Positions 1 through 16,378 of a stretch of DNA of 64,000 nucleotides are shown here, in pieces. The notes beneath the pieces were generated by a model that made no database searches, had not been told where the DNA came from, and saw only the letters and a list, made by a program, of their open reading frames with translations. A program made the translations under genes and the position numbers. Positions within the stretch are counted from its first letter, which is position 1; every line of letters begins with the position of its first letter. The DNA is from Serinus canaria (taxonomy: Eukaryota; Chordata; Aves; Passeriformes; Fringillidae): NCBI RefSeq assembly GCF_022539315.1, contig NC_066332.1, forward strand, positions 3,119,001-3,183,000, written 5' to 3'.

Positions 1-58
1 AGAACCAGGGACCTGGTGGTGCTGCTTCCCCTGATCAGTCCATCCCTCTTCCCAACAG

Positions 59-2008
59 GGAGATTGTCACCTTGGTGTCCAGAGTGATGCTCATCTTTGC
101 TCCATTCCACTTGCTGGATGCCACAGCAGTGAGTATTGCAGCACGTGGAGCGACTCCTCTCTGCAGCTTGGGATGCAAAGCTGCCTGAAGCCCACTCTGG
201 ACCTGTTAAAATGATCCAGAGAAGCAAACTGAGAAACTGTCAAAGCAGCTGCTTGTGTTACCTGTAACACCTCTGCCTGTGGCTGTCCCTTGGCATTGCT
301 GCACACACCCCAGCTTTTCCTCCTCTTTTTCCCCTGGCCACAGCTCCAGCTTGTTACTGGTTTATCAAAGCAACACAAGTGAGCAGCTGGCTCTCCAGAG
401 ATACCAGGCTCTCCCAGCACAGTGGGATACTCAATAGACAGTAATTCTGGCCTGTGTCCTCCTGTCATATCCTGGGTGAGCCACCTGGGCACTGTGGGGA
501 ATCTCTTTGGTGTCTGTGTTGCCACCTGGAGCAAGACGAGCCCTGCACCACCTGCTCCAAAAAGTAGCTTTGCTCCCTCTTGGCTTGGTGGAACAGTGCT
601 GTGGGTTTCCCTGTCCCCAGGGCTGTGCCATGCCTGGGAGTCCCCTGGCAGTGACCCTGTGTCCCTCTCCTCAGGCGACGTGTGGCGGGGTGCTGCGGGG
701 CACGGGCCGACAGAAGCTGGGTGCCGTGGCCAACGCCGTGGGATATTACACCCTGGGCTTCCCCATTGGCATCTCCCTGATGTTTGCAGCCAGGATGGGG
801 GTGTTAGGTATGTGTGCCCTCCAGCTGGCAGGGTTTGAGCTGTGTTGAGTAAAAGCTCAGCCCTGGAATTCATGCCCTGATCTTCCTTTGGGACAGCGGG
901 GCTGGATTGTACATTGCTGTGGTTGGGGTGGGCACTGAGTTGGTCCCAGTAAATCCAGGCTTAATCCCAGCTTCCTCAAGAGCTGTTTCCTTGAAAGTTC
1001 TTGGGCTGAAGTCCTTGGGCATTCTGGCAGGGACTTTTCCTCGAGCCCTCCCTGAAGTAACTTCCCACTGCTGCAGGTCTGTGGGTTGGGATGATCATTT
1101 GCATCTCCGTGCAAGCCCTTTCCTTCTTGGCTTTTGTCATCCGCATGGATTGGAGGAAAGCTGCAGAGGAGGTGAGAATTGTGCTTTTCTCTGGTAGTTC
1201 TTGAAAGGTGCTGAGTTAACTCCTGTTTCAGTACCACACTACAGCCCTCTAGGAGGTGGCAGAAGTGAACGGGGGTCTGTCCTTCCTCCTGTAGCAGAGG
1301 AGCAATTTGGTACTGAGAATGCTTGTCTTGGGAGAGTGGAGGGTGTTTTGGGCTGGGCAGGACACCCTTGCCCTGAGAAGAGAACTCTTCCCTGTGTTTT
1401 TAGGCTCAAGTCCGAGCTGGAATGAAAGAACAAGTGGAAGACGTGAACTCCAATGGCACAGCTGCTAACAAAACGTCTGCTGTGGGTATGCAGCTGGGCC
1501 TGACGCCAGGCAGGGAGCCCAAATTCTCCACCCAGCCCCTTCCTTTCCTACCCAATTGTGGCAACCATGTCTGTCCTGGAGGCTCAAATACCTGGAAGGA
1601 GCACAGTGCCTGCTGCTGGCCCTGGGCCAGTGGCTCTTCTCCTGCACTGAGCAAAGGGGTACAAGGTTCAGCTCACAGCTGTGTGTCCCGGTGTCCCCAA
1701 GCCTTGGGAAGGGACCCTGAGGACTGTCACAGGTGCTTGTGCAGCCTCCTTTCAGCTCTGTCTGTCCCACAGGTTACACCTCCCTTGACACGGACACTGG
1801 AGACACCACGGTCCTGCCCCAGAGCATGGTGCTGGGTGAGAGGCAGCCTGGCCACGAGCTCAGCACTCAGGAGGAGCCTGCTGTGCTCCCTGTCCATCCC
1901 CCTGTGCTATGGAGGGCCGTGATCCTCCGCCGTGGGCTGGCTGCTGCTGCTGCCGTCGCTGTCCTGCTGGTGGGAATCCTGGTCCGGCTCCTGACTGGCA
2001 ATGGCTAA
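59..2008 (+). CDS. SLC47A1: MATE-family cation/proton antiporter, 3' part (SLC47A copy 1)
   Basis: This is the C-terminal 204 residues of a multidrug and toxin extrusion protein, a plasma-membrane exchanger that swaps organic cations for protons. Exons are 59-128, 675-807, 1077-1171, 1404-1485 and 1773-2008; the frame stays open across all GT-AG junctions and stops at TAA 2006-2008. The 5' exons lie outside the window. Family marks are the segment with GGVLRGTGRQKLGAV (exon 2), a transmembrane helix followed by the RMDWRKAAEE turn (exon 3), and the terminal helix after LRRGL ending VGILVRLLTGNG, which resembles the human MATE1 tail. Exon lengths 70, 133 and 95 equal those of the neighbouring copy, so the two are tandem duplicates. 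The last helix carries a GCT-repeat run of five alanines. The residue matching human MATE1 Glu389 is Asp here (FHLLDATA). Whether this is orthologous to SLC47A1 or SLC47A2 cannot be decided, so the symbol is a family-level label. Confidence 0.88.
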
Positions 2009-2610
2009 AGCCAGGGACACTGGGGAGTTGTGCAGGGGGCAGGAGGGCACAGGGCAACGTCCCAGAGGATGGGGAGGGGGTGGAATTCCCCCACAGTGCC
2101 TTACAATAAGTCCCTTTGCACGGTTTCTGGTTAGCTCACAACATTTGATCCCACACGCAGAGTTCTTGAAGGGGGTGAGGATGTGGCACCTGGGAAAAAA
2201 AGGCTGGAGAGCTGGTTCCTCTCCTGCTCTGCACTGGGATGTCACTCATCAGAGGTGGGAGTGTATCCTGGGGCTGACCCCTGAAGGAGACAGGGTCCTG
2301 GTGCTGCTGTCTTGCTCTCTGGGGACATTGGACCGTGTCATTTGCTCATGGCAGAGGTTCCTACTCCCCACAGTACATTTCCTCACACACCAGCCTGCAC
2401 CAGCATCTTAGGGTGGCAACTGCCACTTGCAGCAGCTGTGGAACAAAATGGATTTTGCTGGAAGATGTCAGTGCTGGGCTGTCTGCTGCTGGCTGCTGGC
2501 TGCTGGCCCTGACCCTGCTCTCCCTCTGCAGGGCGGGCACAGGGCCTAAAGCAACTCTTCTTTGCACTTTTGTAAGGTGGGATTTTGATACAATAAAGTT
2601 TTCTGAGTAA
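2009..2610 (+). other. 3'UTR of SLC47A copy 1
   Basis: Non-coding sequence between the TAA stop and the AATAAA at 2592-2597, with no competing gene. It ends in a T-rich and GT-rich stretch after the signal, as expected downstream of a cleavage site. Confidence 0.7.
2592..2597 (+). terminator. Poly(A) signal of SLC47A copy 1
   Basis: Canonical AATAAA about 585 bases after the stop, followed by a GT-rich downstream element (TTGGGCTGTTTTATATGG). It is the only AATAAA seen between the stop and the next gene. Confidence 0.75.
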
Positions 2611-3723
2611 ATGTTGGGCTGTTTTATATGGTATGAGCATGACCCTGGTCATTGGCAGGACTGTGCTGTTGAGAGGAAAGATTGTGGGTCTGGCTCCAGA
2701 CACAGGGTCATCACTCTTCCCCTTGGGTACAAAAGCAAGATTTGTTGTTGTCACAATTGCTGAGCACTGTGGAAGAAGGAGGTTGTGTTGCTCAGCCCTA
2801 CAGGGCCATCAAAGAACTGTCCTGTGTCACAATGCAGACAGCCCAGCACTGAGTCCCTCCGACCTGTCCCAGGCTCTCACCTGCACCTGGGTGACTGTGA
2901 TGTGTCAGCTGCTGGGTCCTGGGAGGTCAATACCTCATAGACATGTGTGGCACCTCCCTGTCACCCCACAGCTCTCCTGGTGCTGGTGGCCTGTGAATGA
3001 AAAAGTGTGACACCGAGTTTGAACCTGCCACCATCCCCAGCACCAGGGGGAGGACGGGGCAGACCCTGCCCTGCTCAGAGACCCGGTAGGTTTGGGATGG
3101 CAGCGAGGGGGGAGCAGGGAAGGTGTCGCACTCCGTCCCACGAGTATCCCAGCCCACTCCGTGCGGGTGGGGGCTGCACTGGCAGCATCTCCCCTCCCCG
3201 CCGGGCCAAGGGCTCCGCATTCGGCCCGGGGGAGCGGTGCCAGTGAAACCCGACACGGCGAGGCTGTGCCAGGACAGCAGGAGCCGAGGGGCCGGCTTGT
3301 CTGGGCCACTGCTATGGGAGTGAGCGAGACACAGCCCGGCCGCAGCCGGAGGCAGCTCACCACAGCCCTCAGACTCCACAGAGAGCCGGAGCAGCCTCCA
3401 GCCGCTGCCCGCTGGAGCTGAGGCGAAGCAGGAGAGGTAGGAGAGCTCGCAGGGTGGATTTAGGATGGCTCAGCCCTAACGCTGGCTCAGGACAGGCAGC
3501 AGGAGCCTGGCACGGTGTGTCCGGGCCCCTTTGCACTGGCCGGACCCTGCTGGGCTCCGCCGCCCGTGCCCTGCCCTGCCCCATTGCCCGTGCCCGCCGT
3601 GGGCAGCCCAGCGCCGCCGGCCCCGGCTGAAGTTCAGCCCAGCGTGGTTACACATTGCTCCGCCCGGCGAGGTTTAACAGAGCGCGGAGGAAGGGGCTCG
3701 CTCCACTCCCCCGGCAGGGCACT
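2611..3723 (+). promoter_or_regulatory. Intergenic region and CpG-rich promoter of SLC47A copy 2
   Basis: About 1.1 kb separates the poly(A) signal of copy 1 from the ATG of copy 2. The first 400 bases are ordinary sequence. From about 3040 to 3720 CpG density and GC content rise sharply, consistent with a promoter and 5'UTR. No convincing TATA box was seen and the start site cannot be placed. Confidence 0.5.
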
Positions 3724-8898
<5,175 letters not shown>

Positions 8899-9213
8899 CT
8901 CGCACGAAGGACTCTGGGGACTTGTTTTTGGGGTGAAAGCCTTTCCTGAGGGACAGGCATAGCAGGCATGGAGGAGCCAGAGAGAAGGTTGAGTGCATGC
9001 CTGTCTTGCAGGAGCCCAAGGCTCTCTGTCAGTGTTCAGCAGCATTTGTGCAGGTTTTGGTTAGGAACAGGCCCCGAGGCTGCTCTGGCTCCCAAAAAGC
9101 TGCTCTGAGCTGCCTGACACACACTGAGTGTGTGGGGATCCCCCCCAGCCCACGCTGTCACCACTGCAGCTGAGCTCAGCCCAGCTCCCTCTGCTGCTCC
9201 ATGACAAGTGCCC

Positions 9214-9219
9214 AATAAA
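9214..9219 (+). terminator. Proximal poly(A) signal of SLC47A copy 2
   Basis: AATAAA within CCCAATAAAGAG, about 316 bases after the stop. A GT-rich stretch follows. Confidence 0.6.
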
Positions 9220-9327
9220 GAGTAAACCCAGCTGGAGTGGGACTGGCTCCTTGGGGTGGAGGCTGGGGACAGAGCAGGGAACATCCACACATGGGTCTTA
9301 CCCTGCCCCAGGTGGCCTTTGCAGTAA

Positions 9328-9342
9328 AATAAAGGTTTTATT
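9328..9342. terminator. Back-to-back poly(A) signals of convergent genes
   Basis: AATAAA on the plus strand (9328-9333) is separated by three bases from TTTATT (9337-9342), which is AATAAA on the minus strand. SLC47A copy 2 runs into it from the left and ALDH3A copy A from the right. If both are used, the two mature transcripts overlap by a few tens of bases. Confidence 0.65.
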
Positions 9343-10152
9343 TAGCAAGGATCAAGGGCAGCTCTCAGTTACAAGTCTGGAGGTAAAAGACTATCCATAA
9401 ACTCATAAACCCCTGAAATTCAGTTACAGGATGCCCAAGACCTGGGACTCCAGTTTCAGCAGTGCCCCTGTCTTTGCCCCAACAGCCCCAAAAACAGCAG
9501 CACAACACTCCCTGGCACTTCTCAACTCCTTGGAACAGCATGGCCACAGCTCAGGTGGCTTTTGCCACACCTTGGAAGGCCTTTGCACACCTTGGATGAC
9601 TAAAGGTGGTTTCCTGCAAGGAGCATCACCCATTCAATCATGAGGCCCTTCAAGGATGAGATGTTGCAGGTTCTTCAAGGCTCCTTTCCCTCTGCTCCGG
9701 GGACAACCAGCCTGGACTGTCCCCTGCAGTGAGACCCTCATTTCCCAGGCTTATCGCTGTGATGAGCAGCTTCCTCTGGGGATCAGGTGAGGTGTTACAG
9801 AGATAACAGGCTCAGTAACGACTGGCTTTGTTTAGATACCCTTGTGACAAACACTCCCACATTCCCAGGAGTTTTTAGAGGAGCTACTGTTTACAAAGCA
9901 GAGTGGATGCTTCCTTCCCTCTGCCACTCACTGCTGAGGCATGATCCAGGGACTAGGTCTGGATAGATTTCTGTTTCAATAGGAGCTGGAGCCTTTAACT
10001 TGGGGTGTCTCTGATTGGGTGCATATTTTTGTCTTCTACCTCTTCAGTGCATTGGCTGCCTTGGAAGAAATTAAATTGCAGCAAAGAAAGTTCAGCGGTA
10101 GGACTGCAGGGAGCGAGCAGTGGGTCCAAGGGCTGGCTGCCCATCACCCCTC
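9337..10152 (-). other. 3'UTR of ALDH3A copy A
   Basis: Sequence between the proposed TGA (10153-10155) and the minus-strand AATAAA at 9337-9342. No other gene is visible in it. Confidence 0.5.
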
Positions 10153-13100
10153 TCAATGGGGGCACAACACCTGGAAAGGCACAGAAACAGGGATGAGTCC
10201 TCCAGGGAGGGAGCAGAGCTCAAAGGAATGGGGTGATGTAGAGTTAGGAGGGGCTCAGGGGACAGAGCTGGGAGCACACACCCACAAGGACAGCAGAGAC
10301 CCAAACTCACCTTTGCCACCAGGGCTTTCACAGCTGCCAGCAGGGCCGAGATGAACTGTCCCACCCTGCTCCTGTTACAGTGCTTCAGCAGGAAGAGCTT
10401 GGCCAACTGCATGATCTCCTCGCTGCCAGGTGGGTACCTCACTCTGTTCACAACATCCCACCTCAGGTCCTTGACCAGACAGGCACGGTGGTGGGAGAAG
10501 GTCTGGAAGCTGTGCCTGCCGTGGTAGGCACCCATCCCGCTGTGCCCTGAGGGACACAGCCAGGCAGCTCACACCAGGGACAGGGACACCTGCATTTCTC
10601 AAACTCACTTTGGCAGCCCCCAGGACACAGGGAAAGCTTGGTGATGCTCCTTCTCAGGGCAGAGGAGCAAAGAACAGCTTTTTTAACTTAGCAGCAATCA
10701 GCGAGGACCTGCTCACTGCCTTGAGCTGCTGCTTGTGTGAACCCACCCTTAAAAGGTTAATGACACCAATTATCTCCTCCCAGAGCCAGCCTTGGTTTTC
10801 CCACAGAATTCTCACAGGGGTCAGGCACAGGGGGAGCTGGGCCTATGATTTCAAGGAGTGGGACATGACAGGACACTCAGCAACACCCAAGAGCTCAGCC
10901 CTGTGCCCACAGCCAGGTGAGCTCTGCCACAGGAGCCTGACAGCAGCTGTGGAAACTCATTCAACAAATTCATCCCACACCCCAGCACAGGAGAACCAGA
11001 GCTCACTCGTGTGCCTGGGGGTTTTCCTCTCTCACTGAGAGGCCTAACAACCAAAAGACAAATGAGCCTTTTTATAAAGCAACCCACCCCAGAAAATAAC
11101 ACTAACGGGCAATGCAGCTGGGAGTTCCTGAATTGCCAAATCGGCAGACAGCTCCTGGGTGGGGCCAGAGGCTGCTGCCGATCGAATGCAGGTGCGTGGG
11201 CTGGAGCAGGGACTCACCCACACCGCCGAAGGGCAGCTCTGGGAGCACAGAGTGCATGATGACATCGTTGGCTGTCATGCCACCGCTGGAGGTCTCTGCT
11301 ATCATCCGTCTGATCAGCTGCCCACAATGTGAGAGGGCACAGAACAAATCAGGAGGGGACACAACACCATGTACCACAGCAGGGAGGGTTCAAGGTGGTG
11401 CTTCCATCCCCCTTTAGGGGAGGCACAGGCTGTGCCTTGTTCCATGAGAGAGGCCAGTTTACACCACTTAAGCACGGGATCTACCCAGCTGGAACAGCCA
11501 CAAAATGAAAGGGATTCAGCCCAGGGTGCTCCTCAGCCCTCACACCCAAACTGCCTGGGGTTGTTGTTCCAGGGCAAAGCCCTGACCTGGATTCCTGAGC
11601 TGGCACAACAGAGCCAGGAAACGGGGGCAGGAGACAGGGCAGGAAGCAGCACCCACCTGTGTGTGTAGACATGCACAAAGCTAGAGCCCTTCAGCAGGAG
11701 ATTGGGAGCTCCAGCAGCTCTGGAGACTCTCATGGGCCCCAAATGCTGCAATTTCTATAAATTTCCTTTATGGAAAAGGAACTGACACAGACCCTGCAGA
11801 ATGCTGTGTCTGGGATCAGCCATGGTCAGGATCCAGCTGTGCAGACACACTTCCAGGAGGGAGCATAGCCCAGACCCACCTGCTTGTTGTTGGAGAAGAC
11901 ATAAAGGGCAAGAGGCTTCTCTCTAAGGTTGATGAACTCAATGGCTTCCTCCACACTCTTCACAGTCACAATGGGCAGCACTGGCCCAAAGATTTCCTCC
12001 TCCATCACCTTTGACTCCGGGGAGACATCCGTCAGGATGGTTGGTGCTGAGGCAAATGGGAGAATGAGAGAACAGCATGAGCAGGACACAGACCTGGCCC
12101 ATGGTGAAATAAGGCACAGACAAACAGACCCCACAAAGCACCCACTACCACCTCCCCTCCACAGCAGCTGCCAGGAGCACCTATGAAGCGGGAGGCCTCA
12201 TCAGTCTCTCCCCCAAGAGCAATTTTCTGCCCTTCCAGCAAGCCCAGGATCCTCTTGAAGTGACGCTGGTTGACGATCCTTTCATAGTCTGGAGATGACT
12301 TCACGTCCTCCCCATAGAATTCCTGACAAAAGGGAACAGCGGAAACAAAAGTGCTCAGCACACCTGCCAGCAGCCACAGCTCCAGGAAATCCCACCTGGG
12401 ACAATCCCCACAGCACAAGGGACTCCTCCCACCTTCAGAGTGGCCTTGATGTTCTCCACCACCTTGCTCTGGATGGATGGGTCACACAGGATGTAGTCTG
12501 GGGCGATGCACGTTTGCCCACAGTTCATGTACTTGCCCCACGTTATCCGCCTGTGGCAAGGCAGAAAGGGACATGCTTGCTCCATGCTCACTCCCTTCCC
12601 CATCCCTCAGCCCAGCTGACAGCACCTGAGCTGGGCATGCTGGCCCAGAGATGTCCCCCTGCCCTGCTGCTGAGGGCCCATCAAGGCTGCAACAACCTGA
12701 CCTGCAGGCGACAGCCAGGTCACAGTCCTTGTCGATGTAGCAGGGGCTCTTCCCCCCCAGCTCCAGGGTGACAGGGGTCAGGTGCTTGGCAGCTGCTGCC
12801 ATCACAATTTTGCCCACGGCGGAGTTGCCAGTGTAGAGGATGTGATCAAATCTCTGGGTCAGCAGCTCGGTTGTCTCAGGAACTCCTCCAGTGACCACAG
12901 CATACAGATCCTGCCAAGCAGGGACGTCAGGGTCGCCCCAACCCAGCTCATCACTGTGACACAGAGAAACAAGGGGACCAACACGGGGCCACACTCACCT
13001 TGTCCAGGTACAGTGGGAGGAGCTCAGCCACCAGCCGAGCCGTGTTCTCGCTGACCTCTGACGGCTTCACCACCACGGCATTGCCTGCAGGGCACACACA

Positions 13101-13775
13101 GCACAGACACTGAGCCATCAATCCACTGTCCCACACCCAGCCAGGACCCCACCAAGGCTGTTCTGGACCCCCACCTGCTGCGATGGCCCCGATCAGGGGC
13201 TGCATGACCAGGGCAAAGGGGTAGTTCCAGGCCCCGATGACCAGCACCACGCCCAGGGGCTCGTAGTTGATGAAGGCCTCGTCCCTCAGGGTCAGCAGAT
13301 CCTTTTTGACATGATGAGGGGCTGCCCAGGATGGCAGCTTCTCCATGGTGTGGGCCAGCTCCCCCAGCACGCCCAGGATCTCTTGGGTGAAGGCATTGGG
13401 CCCAGTCTGTAACAACAGGGAGTTTGGGGAAGGGATGGAAAAGGCACCTCCACCTCCCACAGCCACCGTGGCACCCTGGGGAGTCAGAGTCCTCCACTTG
13501 CACAGTGGGGGACGTGACAAAAACTATTTGTCACTGCAGGGCAGCCCTTGGCCTTCCTGCTTTACCCACTGTCCGTGCACAGCAAAAGTGAGGGACCCCC
13601 TGACAACACAGACCTTGTTCAGATCAGCCTTGAGGGCTCTCATGATCTCCTTCTCCTTCTCCTGCACCATCCTCTGCAGGGCCTTCAGCTGCTGAATCCT
13701 GAACTCCAGCGGGCGGCTCCGGCCCGACCTGAAGGCGGCCCTGGCCCGGCCCACGGTCTGCTGCATCTTCTCCAT
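10153..13775 (-). CDS. Fatty aldehyde dehydrogenase-like, ALDH3A family (copy A)
   Basis: NAD(P)-dependent aldehyde dehydrogenase of class 3, about 489 residues (human ALDH3A2 has 485). Exons in coding order: 13775-13614, 13406-13175, 13084-12999, 12910-12702, 12550-12433, 12322-12181, 12046-11880, 11317-11218, 10546-10311, 10170-10153; every junction is GT-AG and keeps frame. Visible marks: [13 protein letters not shown] (Rossmann region), NAVVVKPSE, the general-base glutamate in LELGGKSPC, the nucleophile cysteine in [18 protein letters not shown], and [14 protein letters not shown]. The final exon (VLCPH then stop) is inferred from a good acceptor. The tail around [14 protein letters not shown] is interrupted by lysines and is a poor membrane anchor, unlike ALDH3A2 and copy B, so the protein may be soluble. 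Its promoter is not CpG-rich. Large parts are nearly identical to copy B. It could be named ALDH3A1-like or ALDH3A2-like. Confidence 0.85.
11866..12900 (-). repeat. Conversion tract, copy A member (ALDH3A exons 4-7 with introns)
   Basis: About 1,035 bases match 18579-19615 with roughly a dozen substitutions and one 2-base indel by eye. The match includes introns: those between exons 6 and 7 and between exons 4 and 5 look identical. Similarity drops abruptly at both ends, inside the introns flanking exons 4 and 7. Confidence 0.8.
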
Positions 13776-14938
13776 GGCTGCTCAGCACTGAGGAGACACC
13801 GGCGATCCCCAGCTCACCACAGGGCCATGGAGGGCTGCTCAGCCCTGGAACACTTCCAGGAGTGTCCCACCCCAGCAAGGCTGGGAGATGTTGTCCTTCA
13901 TGAGGCATTCCCGCTCTCAAGCTGAGTGCTGAGGGCTCACAGCACCCAAGCCCTCTTCCAGGGCACCTCTCAGAGCAATCTGGGGTTTGCTGATGGGTGA
14001 GGGTGCTTTCTCTCCAAGCTTCAAACCTAGCAGCCACTCCACCCTCTGCTCACAGGGACGATCCCAAGGAGCCAAAGCACAGAGATGGCCATGGCCTGGG
14101 TGGGCAGCCAGCTGGGAACAGAGCTGTGCCTGGAGCCGGCCTGCACCCATAACCCTGAGGCCCTCGCTCGTCTCCACAGAAACACTGCAGAGATTTCACC
14201 CTGCACCTCCCAGCAGCAGCATTTCACTCTTTAGTCAGGACCAGAGATCTGGTCCTGCTTCACTGCCCGACCAACCAAGACACCAAAATCCCCTTACAAT
14301 GATTAAATTCCACCCTTCCCAACCCACTGCCACAGTGACACAGCCCAAGAAAGCAAGTGACTCATTAAAAAACGAAGGAAAAAAAGCAAGTTACCTTCAG
14401 AGAAGCTTCTCTCTCCACCAGCCTCCTGTGGCAACTGCAAGCAGGCACAAGCCCTTCCCCTGCCATGGCCGGGGGTGATCCCTCCTCCCACGGAGAGCTG
14501 GCCCTGGCCCAGGGCTCTTGCTGGGCATCGTGAGATGCCCTTTACCCAACTCTGTCCAGCCCTGGGTGGCTGCTCCCAGCCAGGGCAGTGACTCAGCCCT
14601 GGTGTGGGATGGCAGAGATCACGTGGCTTTGCCCACGCATGGCCCACGTGCCACAGCTGCTGTGGGGACACAGGCTCGGGATCTAAAAAACCCCAACCAG
14701 GCAGGTGGCAGGCAATCCAGCATGGATCTGAGAGGGGCAAACATGCCAGCTCCTCTACTGGCTTATCCCACTCCCTGCCTGGCTCCAGGAGTGTTTTCAG
14801 TACCCAAGAGAGCTCTAGGGGATCCTTGCCAGGGTGCCAGGGACACAACACCTGTGTGCCATGCAGACAAGCCATGGCCAGAGCTGGGACCAGCAGAGCA
14901 GGATTCCTCAGGAGACTGCAAGGACTTACCACACTCAG
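13776..14938. other. Spacer between ALDH3A copies A and B
   Basis: About 1.16 kb from the ATG of copy A to the poly(A) region of copy B. The first 50 or so bases match the sequence upstream of the copy B ATG and include a CTCCTCAG acceptor-like site (minus strand) 12 bases before the ATG, so a non-coding 5' exon may be spliced on. The rest lacks CpG enrichment and shows no gene. Confidence 0.5.
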
Positions 14939-14966
14939 TTTATTATTTAAATTCTCAGTGTTTATT
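14939..14966 (-). terminator. Poly(A) signals of ALDH3A copy B
   Basis: Two AATAAA hexamers read on the minus strand, 16 bases apart, in AT-rich sequence downstream of the proposed last exon. Confidence 0.5.
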
Positions 14967-16378
14967 TAGTGGCTTGCAAAATGTATCATCAAAAAGGCTT
15001 AGCACATGGATTTTCACCAGACATGAAGAAATCCCACTTATTGCACAGTAAATATAATTTTCTACTCTATAGTAATTGCATTTAGTAATATTTTTTCAAT
15101 TTGCTTTAACATTAATATTTCGAAGGCTCTTTCACCTTCAGTACCTTCAGCATCCTTCCCCCAAGCTAAAACAAGCCCCACATAATCCCCCAGTGCAAGA
15201 TTACAGAATCCTGAAAAGCTCAAACACGAAGGAGCACACACACTCTTCCAGTTATTGTTTTCCCTTGGAGGAACCTGATCAGGAACAGCTTTGTACTGGC
15301 TTTGGCTGGGATGAAGTTAATTTTCCTGTTAGACACTAAGTTTCTTCATAGAAGGAGGGTGCTGTTTTGGGTTTGTGACACTGGGAGTTCTGGTGTTTGT
15401 TTTCCCAAGTCACCACCAGGTGTGATGATGCCCTACTCTCCTGGGGATGGCTGAACACCTGCCTGATGAGGTGAATTAATGAACAAATTCCTTAATTTGC
15501 TTTGATCTGCCTGCAAGCCCAGTTTTCACTTCACCTATTAAACTATTTTTATCTCAACATACAAGTTTTCTCACTTTCTTCCAATTCTCTTCCCCATCCC
15601 ACAGGGAAAAAGCAAGTGGCTGTGTGGGGTTGGGCTAATCCACAAGGTATTTGTCATTCCCACTTCTCTGAACAGGCCTGAAAATTCTTTTGCTCCAGCA
15701 TGAGACACTCATCAGCACAACACAGGCAGCACAGGCATCACCTTTGGAATTTTCTAACTGCTAAATAACTGCTAAAGGCACATGATGAAACACAGAACCC
15801 AGCAAGTGGCCCCTGAGCAGCTGTGGATGATCCTGGATTGCAGAGATGTGAGAATGTTTCACCTCAATTAAATGGCAAGGGGAACCTCACTGGCTTCACT
15901 CACAGCCACCACTCTTGGCCAAATGCATCGGGCAGCACAGCCGGTCCCAGGCTTGTCACCAAGAGGGTGGGTGTTCAGAACATCTCCAAAACTGCAGGGA
16001 AAACACTCTCAACCCAAAGACTGCTGAAATTTCAGCTCCTGTTGGTCAGTGAAGGAAGGTGAGTGGTTTGGTGCAGGACACTGTGTGTCTCTGGAAGCTC
16101 TGCATGGCACGGGGTGGAGGTAGGGACTGGAATTTCTTGCTCTGTAGTCCTCCTTCGGAAAGCTTGTCCCCACTGGTCCCTCTGTTCCAGCATGGCTTTT
16201 AGTAAACAGGAATCTGAGCCTTCTGGTGGTTAGTGCCTCTCTAAGGCTACTCTGTGTGCTCGACAGCTCACTGAAATCACCCAGAACAAAAGAAAAGAAT
16301 GACTTCCCAGCTTAAGGAAACAGACCCAAAGCGAGCACCCAGAGTATGACGAGCACATGGCACCTTCTCCTCTCTTCA
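14939..16378 (-). other. 3'UTR of ALDH3A copy B
   Basis: About 1.4 kb between the proposed TGA and two minus-strand AATAAA signals (TTTATT at 14961-14966 and 14939-14944). No open reading frame in it resembles a known protein. Confidence 0.5.

Larger units (their letters stand above)
8899..9350 (+). other. 3'UTR of SLC47A copy 2
   Basis: Non-coding sequence after the TGA at 8896-8898. It holds two candidate poly(A) signals, at 9214-9219 and 9328-9333. Confidence 0.6.

Noticed and set aside
91..873. 260-residue open frame on the minus strand
   Set aside because: Antisense to two exons of SLC47A copy 1, with no conserved motif.
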